Below are positions 48,101 to 62,545 of a DNA stretch of 64,000 nucleotides, piece after piece (within the stretch, counting starts at the first letter, position 1; each line of letters begins with the position of its first letter). Under the pieces are notes generated by a model, which did not search any database, was not told the origin of the DNA, and worked only from the letters and a program-made list of their open reading frames with translations. This stretch comes from Pachypanchax playfairii. Its lineage: Eukaryota > Chordata > Actinopteri > Cyprinodontiformes > Aplocheilidae. The stretch is taken from assembly GCA_006937955.1 (NCBI GenBank), contig SSNP01000035.1, positions 2,896,301-2,960,300 on the forward strand. The letters run 5' to 3'. Position numbers and translations under genes: made by a program.

Positions 48101-51100
48101 ATGAGCAGAATATGTATTAAAGCTCCATCAATAGATATAAAACTGTGTGTTCAATCCAACTATTACATGCAAACACAGAAGTCATGACCAGTTAAAGAGA
48201 CAGCGTCTTACGTCTGCAGGTAGAGTACCAGCGAGGCGTTCTGCAGGCCTATAGGGTTGCAGCGGACAGTGTAGTTGACTGCATTGCTGGAAGTGAAGGC
48301 GGGTCGACCCCAGTGCAGAAACACAGACGTGGAGCTGTTGGTCTTGGACTGAACGTTGTTTGGTGGAGGTGGAGGGGGAACCAGACGATCTCGAACAGCT
48401 GAGATATACAGAACATCAGTATTTGTTTTGATGTTGGGAGCTGTGATAAATCTAATGATTGTCCATTATATTGATGCACTTACAGACACATCCAGGGGTG
48501 CTGATAGTCTGGTCTGCTTGGTATCCATCTCCAACTACATTGTAAGCCAGAAGCTTGACGTGGTATTTCTTCCTTGGATCTAAATTAAGAGTAAATAACA
48601 AGTTCAATAAGATTTATTGTCCAAATCAAATTACAATCAACTGCAATAATTTAAATTGAGTTGCAATGTGGTGGCAGATTTCTAAAGCCCAGAGGAGGGA
48701 GGGGTGCCATGTGGACTGTGTGGGTTTGGGGTCAGGCTGATCTGATGGTGTGGTGGGAACAAGAAGTGAGGAGGTGTAACAGATGCTTGGAGATGTGAGG
48801 CCTTTGGTCAGTTTCAACACCACTCAGGACAGCAGAACAGAAGAGCTCCACTATCCATCACCCTGTCACCCCCGTCTTTTGATCACAAACAACAAAGACC
48901 CTCCCCTGGCCCTGGCCAGGCCTGCTGGTCAGTGGTCACTGGTCTTTTCTACTCAGGTTCTGAATCAGAGGGTCAAACTGAGAGGCCAAATCCCCTGGGA
49001 GGGGGTTCTGCAGACGGTTGCAGGCCTCAGTGACCCTGAAGACCTCCTCTAATAGCATCTGACCAAATGACCCTTTCATGTATAAAAGAATTATTAAGGT
49101 TGAATTTAAATGTGTAATTTTAGCCTGAAAAGGGGAAAAAATTTTAAATGATCAGAATTCTGATGCATTTTTATGTCAGTTTGACAGTTTTACTAGTGTG
49201 ACACTGTTATAATATTCATTCTCATTTTTCTGATAAAAACACAAAAATTGCAGCAAAATATTCTCACGGGTAAGACAAGACATTTTTTGGGACTTTTATG
49301 TGTTCAGCAGAACATAAACATCTCATCTGCTATAAGAATGTGAGAAGAAAGGACGACCACAGGAGATGATTAGTTTCTATAGAGGCAGCAAAGTTTCGGA
49401 GGGGTGGAGCTAAGCCTCGAGGAGTTTCATCTGAGCCGCACGAGGGCCAGCAGGTCAGGTCCAGATAAAACTGAAAGAATCCCGGATGGTGAGTGTGAAA
49501 TACGAGATGAGGATTTCCTGTAGTTATTTACATTTTGCTTGAGAATCTTTTATCTCAGTATTTCATTGCTAATAATTTAAGTGACCTGGTTTTAATAGAT
49601 TCATATTAAACAGGAATCTGAAACAGCATCTCTACTTGCTCTTGGAAAAATGAAAGAAAAGTTTAACTGGTAGAGGTTTTTTTTCCAATGTCCATCTTGT
49701 TTTCCAGAGATGTTTTATTTTAAAGTTTGTTGAGGCTCAGTGTCCACCTTTAAAGGCCTTTAGAAAGCACCTCTTCCCAGCCCCACAATACAATGGACCG
49801 GCCGTAATTATGCGCAAGAGGAGCTCTGTGAGGGGGGAAGCTGTGACATCTGGGCCATGACCTTTGACATGGAATCTGGGCAAGCTAAATCCTGCAAAAG
49901 GAGGGGTTACACAGCTCCCTCTGAGGGGAGGGGGGGTTCAGGAGAGGAAGTGAGGGGAAAAACAGGGAAACATCAAGCGTCAGAATGAAATGATGCTTAA
50001 AAAGGGAAGTCACGGTGTTCTGATAAGAGACAACTCAGTCTGCAGGTTTGTTTGTTTTAACCACAGCAGATCAGCTTGATGTAAAACAGCATCATGATGT
50101 GATTCAAATTAAGTTTTTATTTTACAGAAAAGATGAGAGAACTTTCTTATTCATCTACAACATTAAATCTGATTTATAACTAATGAACTCAAACTGAGTT
50201 TTAGTTTAGAAGCTTCCACCTGAGGAATGAATAAATAAAAACACAAATGATTGTATTAAATAATACACAGTTCTCCCTCCCCCTTCTCTCTCCTGTTGTC
50301 TTGTTGGCCCCTGAAGTTTTGTTCTGTTGGTGAATACCCCCCCCAGGCCACAGCGAGCAAGTCTTGAACAGGGGCCGTAAATGTCAACTCCTGCATGAAC
50401 CCTCACACCAGCATCTATCATCCATCCCATCCTTCACTCCTCTCTCTCCCCCCGTTGCTTTAACTCACACAAATCATCACACAGGCGCGTACTGACAATC
50501 ACGCAGCTCAAGCATGAAATAACCTTTAAAACTGATGGCTGTTTCAGTCCAGTTTCCACACCAAGCACGATGTCTTTAGATGGACGGGACCGCATGCAGC
50601 TGTGACATAAATCTACTCTGGTGCCAACAGGTATGAGCAGTATTTAAACCTCAGTACTGATTATGAGGAAAGTTCAAATCATTGTGCTGTTAATGCCCAG
50701 CTGGAGCCTCTTTAACACATTCCTGTCTCTCACGGTGTTTTAAATCTTCTGGACTGTCAAACCTGATGATTTCACAGGATTTCAGCTCAAAACATGTTTT
50801 TCTACAGCTGACTCTGCAGCATCCAGCTGATACTTCAGAAATCAATATTACTGGCAAAAAATGGAGGGATAGATGCTGCGGTTAACGTTAAGAGGATTAT
50901 CGGAAATGCCATTTACATTTCAGTATTTAATCTGAAGAGATTTACAAAACTTCAAAACATCCTTTCGAATTTATAGGTCAAACATTTCAAGTGTAAAAAA
51001 AAAACGTTTAAAGGTAATTTCTAGAACAATATTCAACTATAATAATACAAATGTTTGTAAATGATGAGTTTTTTTTCCATTCAACCTCTTCCTGTTCAGG

Positions 51101-54100
51101 TTTAACCGTCTTCTTTGAACTGAGATTATTTCTGATGACAGAAATTTGCAGTAAACACAGAAACACGGAGAAAAAAATCAATGTGTTTGTTTACAATCCA
51201 AACTCCAAGGACTCTCGAGACCTCTTAAAAAAGTCTTGAACAATGGCGGCATGCAGAAAAATGAGCAGAATCTATGTGGAACAAATTACAGTTCAAGGTG
51301 TGACCCAAACCAAGTTAATCAGTTTAAACAGAGAAATAACATTCTGTTCTGCAATAAAACAAACTGACATAGATAAAAAGAAACACAGTGAGTCACTTTA
51401 TTACTCACATTGTGGGGTTTTATGACGGTTTGTGTTGTTCTCATTTCATTTTCTATCTCAAGATAAACATTTAGATCCATATCTAGATTACCAAGTCCAG
51501 AGAACTTGAGTTATTTTTAGTTCTGCTAACATTTTTATGCTCAGCGTCGTTAGCTGTTTAAACCTTCCACAGCGTTTTCTCTGCTGCAGGATGTTTCCAC
51601 GCAGGAGATCACACACTTCAGTTTACGCCTCTTCTCCCATGCAGAGCTGCAGCTCGGAGCTGGAAGACACAGTTCCCAAGACCTGGCCATTGTTTGGCTA
51701 ACAACTCAGTCAACCAGGAGATGCATTTCCTTTGAGTCCTGGCTAATAAACTATCTTTGTGGTTCTCAAAGCCAAACACAATGAGAGTCTTTGATGTCTG
51801 CGCTCCTCCAGCAACGCTGCTCACAGCAGTCATAAAACACGTAATAAATCAGCCTCCACAGAACAGCTTTCTTCCCTTTAAAGTCTTTTTTAACAAAGGA
51901 CAGAAAATAATCATTTTTACTCGACTATAGTGCTAATTTTTTTTATTTAGCTACTTTAGTTGAGTTCTAGAATCTTGAAGTCATTAAAAAACATTTTAAA
52001 GTTTCACTGTTTATAAAATAAAAAACCCACTAAATTAAACCCAAAATCAAACTGAATGCAGATGAATATTATTTCTTTTTGACCAACATCTACAAATTGT
52101 AACAGCAAGTAAATTTTGCGCTTTTGTACTTTTAATCAATAGTACTAACGCTTGTAGTTGTGTAGTATTAGTTAAAGTAAATATGTTACTAGCTCAATAC
52201 AGTTCAGAGTAAATGCCTCAAGTAATTTATAGTGTCTCTGTCTTCTTGATCCCATTCAGTCGCAGAACTTCCTGATTTACAAGTTGGTTGCTGACCATCT
52301 GGTTCACCCCCTCTGGTCACAAATGGTCAGATGTCCACTGCACTGGCCCGAGCCCCCTTTTCCTCTTCCAAACAAAACGGCTAAACTAAATCTGACCCCA
52401 AAGTCTGAAAAGCTGCGATGTGCCCCAAACACAATTTAGTCATGGCAGAAAAAAGCCACTAACAAAAATCAGAGGTTGAGAGGTCATGGAAGAGGGATGT
52501 GGTGCTGCTCTGCTCAATACATGACAAGACTTAAGACTGTTAATCACCCAGATGTTTGGCTGTCAATGAAGATGTTTTTATCTTCAAGTCTCTTTGGGTT
52601 TGACTAACAGAACTCACCATTTGAAGATGAGTGGAACGTTAGTTTGTAATGATCTACACGTAAACAGATTACAGCTTCTTACCGAGGCCTTCGATGGTGT
52701 GCTTGAGAATAAAAGCCTGCAGCTGAAGCGGGGCGCTCTCAGGTTGGCTTTCCTCATGGTAGAAGAGTTTGTAACCCAGAACTCTGACTGAGTTTCTGGG
52801 TGTCAGCTGCCAGCGTACCGCGATGGTGGTGCAGTTTAAAGGTTCCAGATACAGTTCTGGAGCCAGCGGAACTGTGCAGAGACAGAGTCAAGAATGTTCA
52901 GGATGAAGATACATGTGAGTAAAAGTTTGATCAGTCAGAATAAACCAATAAACTAACTCTGTTTTCATCTTCACACTCTGCAGCAGCAAAATACTTTAAC
53001 ATTTACTAAATCTATTCAAAACTAAAAGATTACAGATACATTTATTGAACCGTAAAAGTGAAAAATATCAGGAAACTTGAAGAACCTTGAGAACTTGATG
53101 CCTTTGGAGTGCGGTGAGATGTCCAGGCAGACTGCTCCCCCCACCCTACGCTGGTAGCAGCAGCGATACGCAGAAGGTAGATGGTGTCAGGCTGCAGGTT
53201 TTCTAAAAGATGTTGTTTTGTTTCTCCTGGCAGCTCTATTTGTGATACTGCACTTCCAGAACTGATGCGATACCACAAACGGTAGCTGGAAACTCGACCG
53301 CGACTCAGCTTCTGTGGAAGAGGCTGCCAAGAGACCTGGATGTCTGTGGGACTGTGGCTGGTCAGGCTGAGCTCCGGGGCCCTGAGGGGAACTGAGAACC
53401 AGGAAGACAGGAATGATCAGTGAGACGAAAACTGATTACAGTCAATAAAATCGAACACACCCCAAACCAACAGCTCTCCAGTCCAGGACCTTCATGGCTG
53501 GTGTTTCATTTCAAATGTTGTCAGATCTGGACTGCAGGCAGTTCAGTTCAGCACACAGACACAAACATTTCTTCTGATTCTCTGAAACTTGTGATATTAT
53601 TCACTGTAGATGGTGGATCTTCAGAGTTTTTACAATTTTATATTGAGGGACATTTTTCTCAAAATTTCCCACAATATTTAGATGCAGTTTTTATTAAATT
53701 GGTGAACGTCTGCACATCTTTACATCCGAGCCCCTCTGCCTCCCTGAAATGCTCCTTTTATACTCAGTCACATTACTGAGCTGCTGAATTAGTTTCCATC
53801 AATCATTCAGAAGCTGTCTAATATTTTAATATTGCTCATATGTTTTCATAGTTAAAAATATTACATTTACTCATTTAAATCTTCTCATTTTGGGGCATTT
53901 TTATTTTAGATTTTGTATTTACAGACTGAAAAACATCGAGATGTTGTGTTTGTCCGGGGTTTATGTCTCACCGTCCTCAAGCGTGTGCTGGAAGACGTGG
54001 TCCGACATGCGACTGGCTCCCATCGGCATGTAGGCCACCACGTAGAAGGTGTAGTTTTGAGCCGGTTCCAGATCATCAATAATGTATCGAGTCGTATCGT

Positions 54101-57100
54101 TTCCGATAACAACTTGATATTCCTCATTGTTTAATCCTGGAATGAAAAACAAGATCAAAATATCAAGTCAAACAATCAGGCAACAGTTTTACAGCTTAAA
54201 AAAAAAAAATCTTTTGAAATAAATATTATTCAATAACACACAATCAAACCAAATCTGTTTTTTTGTGGTCCTTAAATTAGTTTTTATTCTAAAGATTTCA
54301 TCACAAAGTTTTCTAAAGCTTAAGCTTTACCTGAACCAATTTCTGACCTGGTAAACAAGGTACTTCAGTGTAAACAAAAGACACTGCATGCCTCAGAAAA
54401 CGCCTATGAAAAGAGACAAAGCTTGTCTTTCTACCCAGTTCACACTGTTCTCGCAGAATACACACTTTCTGAACACTCCATCACTCAAACTAATTAGTCC
54501 CTCTTTTCTGTGGAACCTCAATTTTGTGCCAAACCTCTCTGTCAACAACCTCAGGTGCAGCGTGCACCGATACTCTGTCAATGTCAATGAACAGCTATTC
54601 TTCCTGACTGAAGAACAAGATTGTGTTAAAAAAAAATCTATAACAAGAGCTGAAAATCTCTGACAGAGAGAATAACCTCCAGAGAAGTTGTTCAGCTTCT
54701 GTTTGACCTCCTTATTCCAGCAGGTGCTCCTTTCTTTAACTTGAATTCTGGATATTTCCTTTTCTTCACAGAAGTCAGTGGCTTTTGTAATAAAGTGCAG
54801 CGCTTGAATGAACAGGAAGCATGTTTTCCTGAAATCTTGAATTCTTTAAATGTGACTTGAACTCACAGGAAACTAAAAGGCATAAAGAGCTGCTTCTGCT
54901 GCCACAAAGCATCCGTTGTGCTTTCAGTGAGCTGCGTTCAAGGAAAAAACCTCAGGCTTTTAAAATTCTACAGGTTGATGACGCTTATTTGTTCAAATAG
55001 TTCTTTAAAAATCACCCAAAAATATTATTATAACAAGACTGTTATTTCTGCACAACGCTCACCTTCAGCTTTCATGTAGTGCACGGAGTAAGCAATAACT
55101 TTATCTGCGTTATACTGAGGTCTCTCCCAGGCCAGGAGGATGGCAGAGCTCGACACGGTGTCAGCTCGGATGTTCCTGGGCGCGCTCGGTCGGTCCTCTG
55201 ACATCACCACGATGAGCCTCGCCATGGACAGGACCGATCCCAGCTCGTTTTCAGCCTGGCACTGATAGATCGCATCATCTTCGAGGATGATCTGGTTAAT
55301 GACCAGTTTGCTGGAAGACACAAAAACACGCCGTCTTCACTTTCCCCTCCAGACTGCTGCCGGTCTATAATCACTTTAACAAGCAGCGACAGTTAAATAA
55401 GCAGCAGGAGCAAATTATTGGAAAATCAACTAAAATCCAATTTACACATCTGTAAATTATTCAGTTTCCTTCCTACTACAGGAACAACAATTAATTATTT
55501 ATTTAAACAGTTTTAACTTGGTCGACAACGACTGTTAATGTGCATCACATGATCAAACGTTCAGAATACAAGGAAATTATTTCACAGGATGCTAGAAGAT
55601 CCGATCAGATTAAGAGACGCGTACCTGTGGTACATCTTGATCCGACCATTGGAGTGAACTTTCTCTCCGTTCTTAAACCACGTGATCTGAGGAGCTGGAA
55701 CCCCCTCAGCATGGCACACGAAACGGGCCGTACCAGCACGAGGTCGTGTTAAACTCTCGGGCCATTCCACCAAGGAGGGTGGAGCTTTAAAAAGGAGAAT
55801 GATTAATATCAGTATTTATAGTCATATATACACATATACACTGTATATATGATCAATACCTAACACAGTGATGTTAGCTGAGGAGACGGTGTAGTTCCGT
55901 GTGCCGGGTGTGGTGGCTCTGCACATGTAGACTCCTCCATGTTGAGGCTTGATGTCTGTGATCATGAGGTTGCCGTTTCCCAGCACCTTGGTGTTGTAAA
56001 CATCAATAGACTTTGTGTCTGCTCGGCTCCAAGAGACGAGGGGTCGGGGATTGCCTGTGGCCAGACATTCCAGGATGGCGGTCTGGTGCAGGGACACTGA
56101 GATGTTCTGTGGACCAGCAAGGATTCGAGGTCTTTGGGGAAGCTGTGGGTTCGGAGCTGCAAACAGAGAAGAGGACAAAGTGAGTATAAACAAAATGCTT
56201 TTACTCAGTTCCACTTTGAATTAACTTTACAAACTGATGAATCATGTCAGATACAAAGACACAATGAACATATCAAATATCTATTTACAGTAAATGGATG
56301 AAACACACCTGGGGTGACGCTGAGCGTTGCCTCTGAGCTTCTCCTGCGACTGGCGATATTAGTGGCAATGCAGCGATAGTGTCCAGCATCCCTCCGCTGC
56401 ACTCCTTGGATCTGAAGAACACCACTGGGCAGGACTGTGAATCTGATTCAAAGAGAAGTGACTGCACGTCAAATCTTTCTGCCCACGGAGGGTCACAGAG
56501 TAACATCCATGTTTTAATCCTACAAAATAATCTGTGACCACAACAATAAACAGGAAACGATACTGTGTACCTTTCAGTGGAGAGGGGTAACGTGACCCGG
56601 TTAAACTCCCACGTGATGATAGGAGGAGGGTGGGCACTGATTTTACAGGAAAACCTGGCAACCGAGCCTTCAGTCGCCACTATGGAAGATGGCTGGAGTG
56701 CAAACGAGGACATACCTGCAGAAAAACAGAGAACAATTAAGGGCTTTTAAAAATAAAAGTGCTTTTAAAAGAAACACAAAATATATATTTTTATCTTATT
56801 GGTCAATTAGTCATTTCATCCATGATAATGTATTTGTTTTAGAGGCAAATCAACATAAAGACACTCTGACCAGAGGAGAACAGCAACGTCCTGCAGATAG
56901 TGTTTCCCTGAAACTGAGCCGCTGTCAGCAACTCAGTGACCCACAAACAAATAAAACCCACCATTAATTACAAACAGGCCTGTTATAAAACAGCACACGT
57001 CTCAGAACCTCCAAAGTTTAGTTGTTTTTTATATTTCTGTCAAAAATACAAATGTTTAAAAAGTTAATGCTGTTCTTCTTCTTCTCATATTATAACAGAA

Positions 57101-60100
57101 TCCTGTTACAGTTACACAATAATAATAAATCGAATATTCAGACAAATTAACAGAGTGTTCCATGTTCTTTTTATGTCCATTATCTACAAAAAAAACATAA
57201 AACCTCTAAATAATAAAAACAACATGCTGATCTCTGCGTGACTGAGTATTAAACCGTTTCTGTTGCTCCATCAGCAACATTCATAACTAGAGGAACAACA
57301 AAACAAGGAGAATCCTCGAATCAGAGATTTTTTAACGTTCTTTATTTTTAACCAACATAAAGAAACATTATGCTGTAACTGAAACCTTTAAGATTTACAC
57401 GCAGTTCTAAAACGACTTGATCCTGATATATAATCTGCGTGTGATATCTTTCTTTCTTATTGAACAGAAGGGAAATTGTGGTGTAGATCAGATGTCCTCA
57501 TCGTGGTCCCGTTTAATCAAATTAGTTGTGAGCTGTTACCCCTTCAGCTTTAGCTGCACAGTGGCTGTTTGATGTGATGATCGAGGGGCCTTCAAACCCC
57601 CGTTTCACCCTCTTACACACACCACATGTGTTGAAGCTCAGCGCCTGCAGGGCTTTGGAGATGAGCTGATATGTTTCTCTTCCTATTCAGACAAGTGATT
57701 CAGGACTTAAAAACACAGGAGCATCTATTGATTATTGATTAACTACTAAGACAGAGGGTGAAATCTATAAATAGTAAGTCGTAGACAGACCAGAGTAGTT
57801 CTGCTGCTTTGACTGATGATGTTTTCGCTGTATCGTTAAATGATCCTGTGTGCTTTCACATCTATTATCAAATCATGTATTTTACTAAAAAGATGAAGTA
57901 TTTGAATGTGAAACCACTGGCTGAACATTTTGGGTTCTATCTTCACTCAGAATAAATACCTCAGTCTATTCCTCAAAAGCTTGAAGAAACAGTTCTGACC
58001 ATCTGCCCTTCTCTGTAATGTCACCCCTGACCTTTGACCTCCACAAATCCTGACTAACACTCAGCTCAGGCAGAGCGCTGTTTGACCACCCCAAACCCAC
58101 CCCGCTGCTCGCTAATCCCCTGCAAACTGCCTAGAAATCACTTAAACCGTTTTTCAGCTGTGATAATTTACAGTCGCTGATAGTAACAGTTTCTCTTCCT
58201 CTTCTGTCACTCACGTCCTGAAAGTCTTTAAATTACAGCCCGATTTGAGTTGTTTTTTTATTTCTGCATCGCTTTATACAAACAGATGCAGCAGGTTTAA
58301 TTACGTTAAGATTAAATTAGCAGAAAGAAATAAGCTTCTGAAGAGAGATTCAGTCTGAACACAAGATGGAAACTGAAGCTACACACAGCAGATGGGTTTT
58401 CTGATGTCCGTATCTCAGAAAACTACAGGTCAGCAGGAGGGTCAAACCCAAACAAAGATGGTCCTACAAATGGCAGGAATTAGTTTGACCCTCCCTCATG
58501 TGGTTACCGTGGTGAGTTTTCAGACGACGATGTACAAATCTTACTTATATGCAAGTGATTATTTCTACAGATGATTAATCTAGAAGCTGATGCTAACAGC
58601 AGTGTTCGTGCTTTTCTGTGGATGACCCACATGTCCATCTTCAAACACCTCTCGTCAAGCTCCGCCCCCTCCATGGCTCAAATCTTTACTGGGAGACATT
58701 AAAATGGATTATCCCTTCCGGATCCCACGGGTTGCGTGCTGAGCTGACGACCATGAGTTTATTGAATCAACATTTAAAACTTTCACGTCTAAGTTTTACT
58801 CGTCCATCACAGCTGTTTATTAAAACCAGCGTATCAGTCGCTGGCAGGCAGATGTGCTGCTCACACAGACTGCAGGACAGTTAAGTGACCACTGGCCTGG
58901 CTAAACAAAGACCTATTCCCATGAGCAGCGTGACCTCTCGAAGCTCAGGGCGGGCAGTGGGGGAGCGGTGTTGAAAAAAAAAATATCCATCCCCTCCTCC
59001 AGCTCCTTATCTCTGCCACAAAGTTTTCCAATCAGTCAACAGCAATCCTCCACTGACACAGTGGCTTCATTGTATTTAATCTTCACGTCGGATCGATGTT
59101 TAAAAGTCAGAATGTGAATCTACATTCTGTTTTAAAACTGTTTTATGTTCTAAAGACAATAACATGATGAGGAAACCTGATAAAACTCGGGATTTTATAC
59201 AAGATAAAAAACAAGAAGGCAGCAGATAAAATGAGATGAGCATCCAGGATTTTTACACCAATTATTATATCCTGGTTTGAGTCTTACTGCCCTCTGTCTA
59301 TTTCACAGTTTTAAGAAACCTTTGACCTCAGGGCCTGCTGTTCAAGGAAACCATGGTAACCTTTCGTCTCCAGCAGAGGAGAAAAACAAGATTCCAGGCT
59401 TTGAATTGTCTCCCTTAAGGGCATTTCATTCATCCACACTGCAGCTCAAACTGAGGAAGGTTTGCTTTTGACTTATTGGGGTTCCTAATTGTGCCAAGCC
59501 AGAGCAAGTCAGATGCATTCCTTAGCAACGTAACAGCCACGCAACAGAAAGATAAACATGTTTATCATCTCTGAGCTTTAAACACAAACAAACCGAATGA
59601 CATTTATAAAAAAAAAAAAAAAAAAAAAAATCATCTTCAAAGACACGTCCAAACATGTACAATCAGTTTGGTCATCAATAAGGAGAGTGAAGAGAAGAGC
59701 ATCACTATCATGACATGCCTTGTGGTCACATGCTGCAACAGCCCAATAAACAAGGAGCTATCTGAGGACACGATCTCTCCACCAAAATCCCCATCAATCT
59801 GAAGTCTGTTGACAAAAGTCACATGATGAAGCTCAGGTGTCACATTCCTTCTCATCAAGGCCAAATCCTGTTTCACCTTTGTGCTTTACAACGTAATGTT
59901 TAAGGTTACTCTCCATCAACACAGTGTTTCTCTAACCAGCTGCTTTGGTCAATGTATAAAAGGTTAAAAAGCATCACGCCAGCATAAAACCACGTAACAT
60001 CCAGACCGCATGGATGGAAATGTCTGAATTAACCTTCAAAACTAAATGACCCGAGCAGACTGCGAGATTCAAGCTGACATTTTCACCAAAATGTAAACAT

Positions 60101-60394
60101 AGTAATGATTAACTTTTACCATAAATAACTTTTGTGTTAGCAGATCCAGCTGTTCTGACTCATTTCAGGACAAACTACTACCCCCCAAAGAATCCCTTTT
60201 CTTTGGCGAGCTCGGGAAGCAATGGAAACAAAAATGGTCCGAGTGAAAAGCTTTTCAGCCTTTCAGCAGAGAAGTGAGGCGGAAAACAATTGTGTGCAAA
60301 GGCTCCGATCCCTCCTGACCTGGGAAGGCCTGCAATAAAGTTGGGTCATTTAGACACTCAGGGTAAAGCCCCAGTACCGGGAAACAACAATTCC

Positions 60395-60438
<44 letters not shown>

Positions 60439-62545
60439 CACCACTTACAACAACCCCCACTGCTACGTCCTTCAACTGAGCATTTCTCAGGTATGTGAAA
60501 ATTTCATGAGCTTCCAGATAGACCTTCGAGCAGGTCTAAGTGCTACTTTAAAACAAACTAGTAAAGCTTTACTGGAACCTTTATCACCTCTTTATTTCAA
60601 GCTATAAAGCATGTAGACAACTCAATCAATTAATAAGACTACAGTAAATCCGCTCCTTATGGACCTGATTCACCGGTGAGCACTGCAAGTAAATAAATAC
60701 GTCTTCAGAATAATTGATTTAAAGTGTGTTGAAACTCACACTGGCTGAACTCGATATCTTATCACGTTCTTATTTCCACAGAAAAGGTGGACGATAATCG
60801 TTTTGTTTACATCCAAACTTTTTCCCACATTCGTATGTTTAAATTTGAGGAGAAATTAAATTCATCATAAAATCAAGGATATCAGAAATCAACTTAGACT
60901 GGATGTTGATTTTATCCCAGTGAGAATGTGGTGTGTAAATAGTTACAGGTCATATAAAAGTGTCACAGTGAGATACACGGCCTGGGTGTTGCAGGAGATG
61001 ACATAAGGTCCCAGAGGACCATCAGACTGAAGCTTCCCATCCTCCACCTTAAAATACGAGTCTAACTTGCAGGGCACTGAAGGAGAAAGCATTCCAAAAG
61101 AACAATTCTTCAAGCAATCAGGGTGCAATAACATGAAAGCCCAGACCAGTGAATGAGGGTCATCTGCTCTTTAGCATCGGTGGTTTAGCTTCCTGGACAG
61201 CATCACATCTCCTGCTCCTTCATTAACACACCAATGAGCACTTTCCCAACCCAAGCAACACTTTTTACACATGACTCAGTTCATTTTGCTACATCAAAGC
61301 TTCCCTGGATGCATCTATGAGCAGGAAAATAATAAATATATCCATTTAGAGAAACATTTTACTCACTTGCGATTGTAAGACGGGCTTTTTGGCTCAAGAT
61401 TGTTCCATACTTGTTCTGAGCAAGGCACTGATAGCACCCCTCATCTGATTTGTCTCCTCTTCTGCTCTCCACCTCTGAAATAAACAGCGAGCCGTTGGAG
61501 AGCAGGTACACCCGTTCGGTTTCCACCAATTTCACTCCATTTTTGAGCCATCTAACATCAATGGGTGCCTCCCCACGTGCCTGGCAGTCCAAAATAACTG
61601 CTTCTTTCCTCATGATAGTGACATCATGGGGCTCCTTGATGAAGAATAACTCACTAAAGCTTAAAACACCTGAGAAAAAGGAAGAAAACACATGAAGCAC
61701 TTACACACAGGATTGTATCTAATGTTAGTAATTCTACTTAGAAAGAGCGTTGACACTTAAATTTAGTGGCTACAAATGTAACACAGATTAAAGCACCAGT
61801 TACTGTCATGTATCACATAATCCAGCACACTGGTCACATTGCAGATTTCTGCTTGTCAGCAGCAGAAGGTGAAACAGATTATCCTGTAATCTCTCCAGTC
61901 CACATGCAAACCTTCAGTTTAACCTCCAGCAAAAACTTCTACTAAACTTTTACTTTTTCATTAAATCACTGTAATAATGTTTAATCAGCATTGTTTTACT
62001 GTCAGGAGTAACATTAGCAATCACAGGATTATAGTTATTAAACTTTATAATAGGGTTTTTGGTTGTTTTGAGGAGTTCTAGACTCTAATTTAATTCAAAG
62101 TGCTTTTAATTCAGATATATCAACACATTTCTGTTCAGTTTGAACCCTTAGGGATTATAAAGTGATGACTGAAACTACTAAACACTTTACTGCAAATCAA
62201 CTATCTTAACTAAAAAGTGAAAGGTAAAATGTTTAAAATCAATGAAATTAACAAAACAGGACAAAAAGGACAGTTTACCGACTAAAACGACTCAAATATA
62301 CAACAACTTTTACAATTTATTGTTGTTTAAAAATAATTACATGTTTATATTTCAACAAACTGGAATGAACAAATCCTCATGAACCAAGTTTTTAACATGC
62401 GCTGTACATGTAGGACACGAACAGGTCTTACTGCACAGGTTTAAACTCAGATAATAAAAGTTTAAAGCAGATTCTCACCTGAGATTTGCAGAAAAACAGT
62501 AAAAAGCAGCGAACGCTGATATAATTTCCTTTTAAGAGGAGCCAT
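45130..62545 (-). CDS. prtg: PRTG, protogenin (DCC-family Ig/FN3 receptor)
   Basis: Protogenin is a DCC-family receptor of early neural tissue. Exons 5' to 3': 62545-62479, 61669-61367, 56715-56571, 56442-56309, 56156-55860, 55784-55625, 55310-55063, 54136-53972, 53391-53086, 52871-52683, 48579-48484, 48398-48212, 47789-47662, 47571-47401, 46590-46411, 46311-46188, 46104-45963, 45811-45698, 45534-45130; 1186 residues (human 1150). A signal peptide (MAPLKRKLYQRSLLFTVFLQ) is followed by four Ig domains with paired Cys (DCQA/YQCLA, FSCKI/YRCIA, ECLA/MCRAT, FVCHA/YQCQA), five FN3 domains (exons 7-8, 9, 10-11, 12-13, 14-15), a membrane segment (SMTGITVGVCIALICIIICA, about 935-960) and a cytosolic tail with NSEGSHETGDSGRYSHDE. 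Linkage to CCPG1 and FVEWPESLTRPRAG-type matches favour PRTG over IGDCC3/4. Exon 9 has a weak donor (gttctt). Exon 18 was extended to a strong gtaagg donor, which restores phase. Confidence 0.95.
47790..48211 (-). other. PRTG intron with a CTCF-like motif
   Basis: The plus strand reads CCAGAAGGTGGCGC at 47929-47942, one base off CCASYAGRKGGCRS. Nothing else is recognised in this intron. Confidence 0.4.
48580..52682 (-). other. prtg: Large PRTG intron splitting FN3 domain 3
   Basis: This 4.1-kb intron holds no supported exon. It has G-rich segments at about 48690-49060 and 49790-49950 of unknown nature, and A+T-rich DNA elsewhere. A C-rich run is at about 50337-50345. Confidence 0.6.
60397..60437. 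repeat. (TG)n microsatellite
   Basis: About 20 uninterrupted TG units in PRTG intron 2. Confidence 0.95.
60953..61079 (-). other. Orphan exon-like open frame in PRTG intron 2
   Basis: On the minus strand an acceptor-like tttctccttcag is followed by a frame encoding VPCKLDSYFKVEDGKLQSDG then PLGPYVISCNTQAVYL and a possible donor or a stop shortly after (TAA near 60943). Codon choice and composition look protein-like, but I do not recognise the family. It has no counterpart in PRTG between Ig1 and Ig2. It may be a fragment of another gene, a decayed processed copy or chance. Confidence 0.3.

Larger units (their letters stand above)
56716..61366 (-). other. prtg: Large PRTG intron 2 between Ig1 and Ig2
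   Basis: A 4.65-kb intron. It contains a poly(A) tract near 59609-59631, a (TG)n microsatellite at about 60397-60437, and an exon-like orphan frame at 60953-61079. No other feature is supported. Confidence 0.6.

Noticed and set aside
45130..62545. IGDCC3 or IGDCC4 in place of PRTG
   Set aside because: Four Ig plus five FN3 would fit the whole group, but near-identical blocks and linkage to CCPG1, PIGB and RAB27A point to PRTG.
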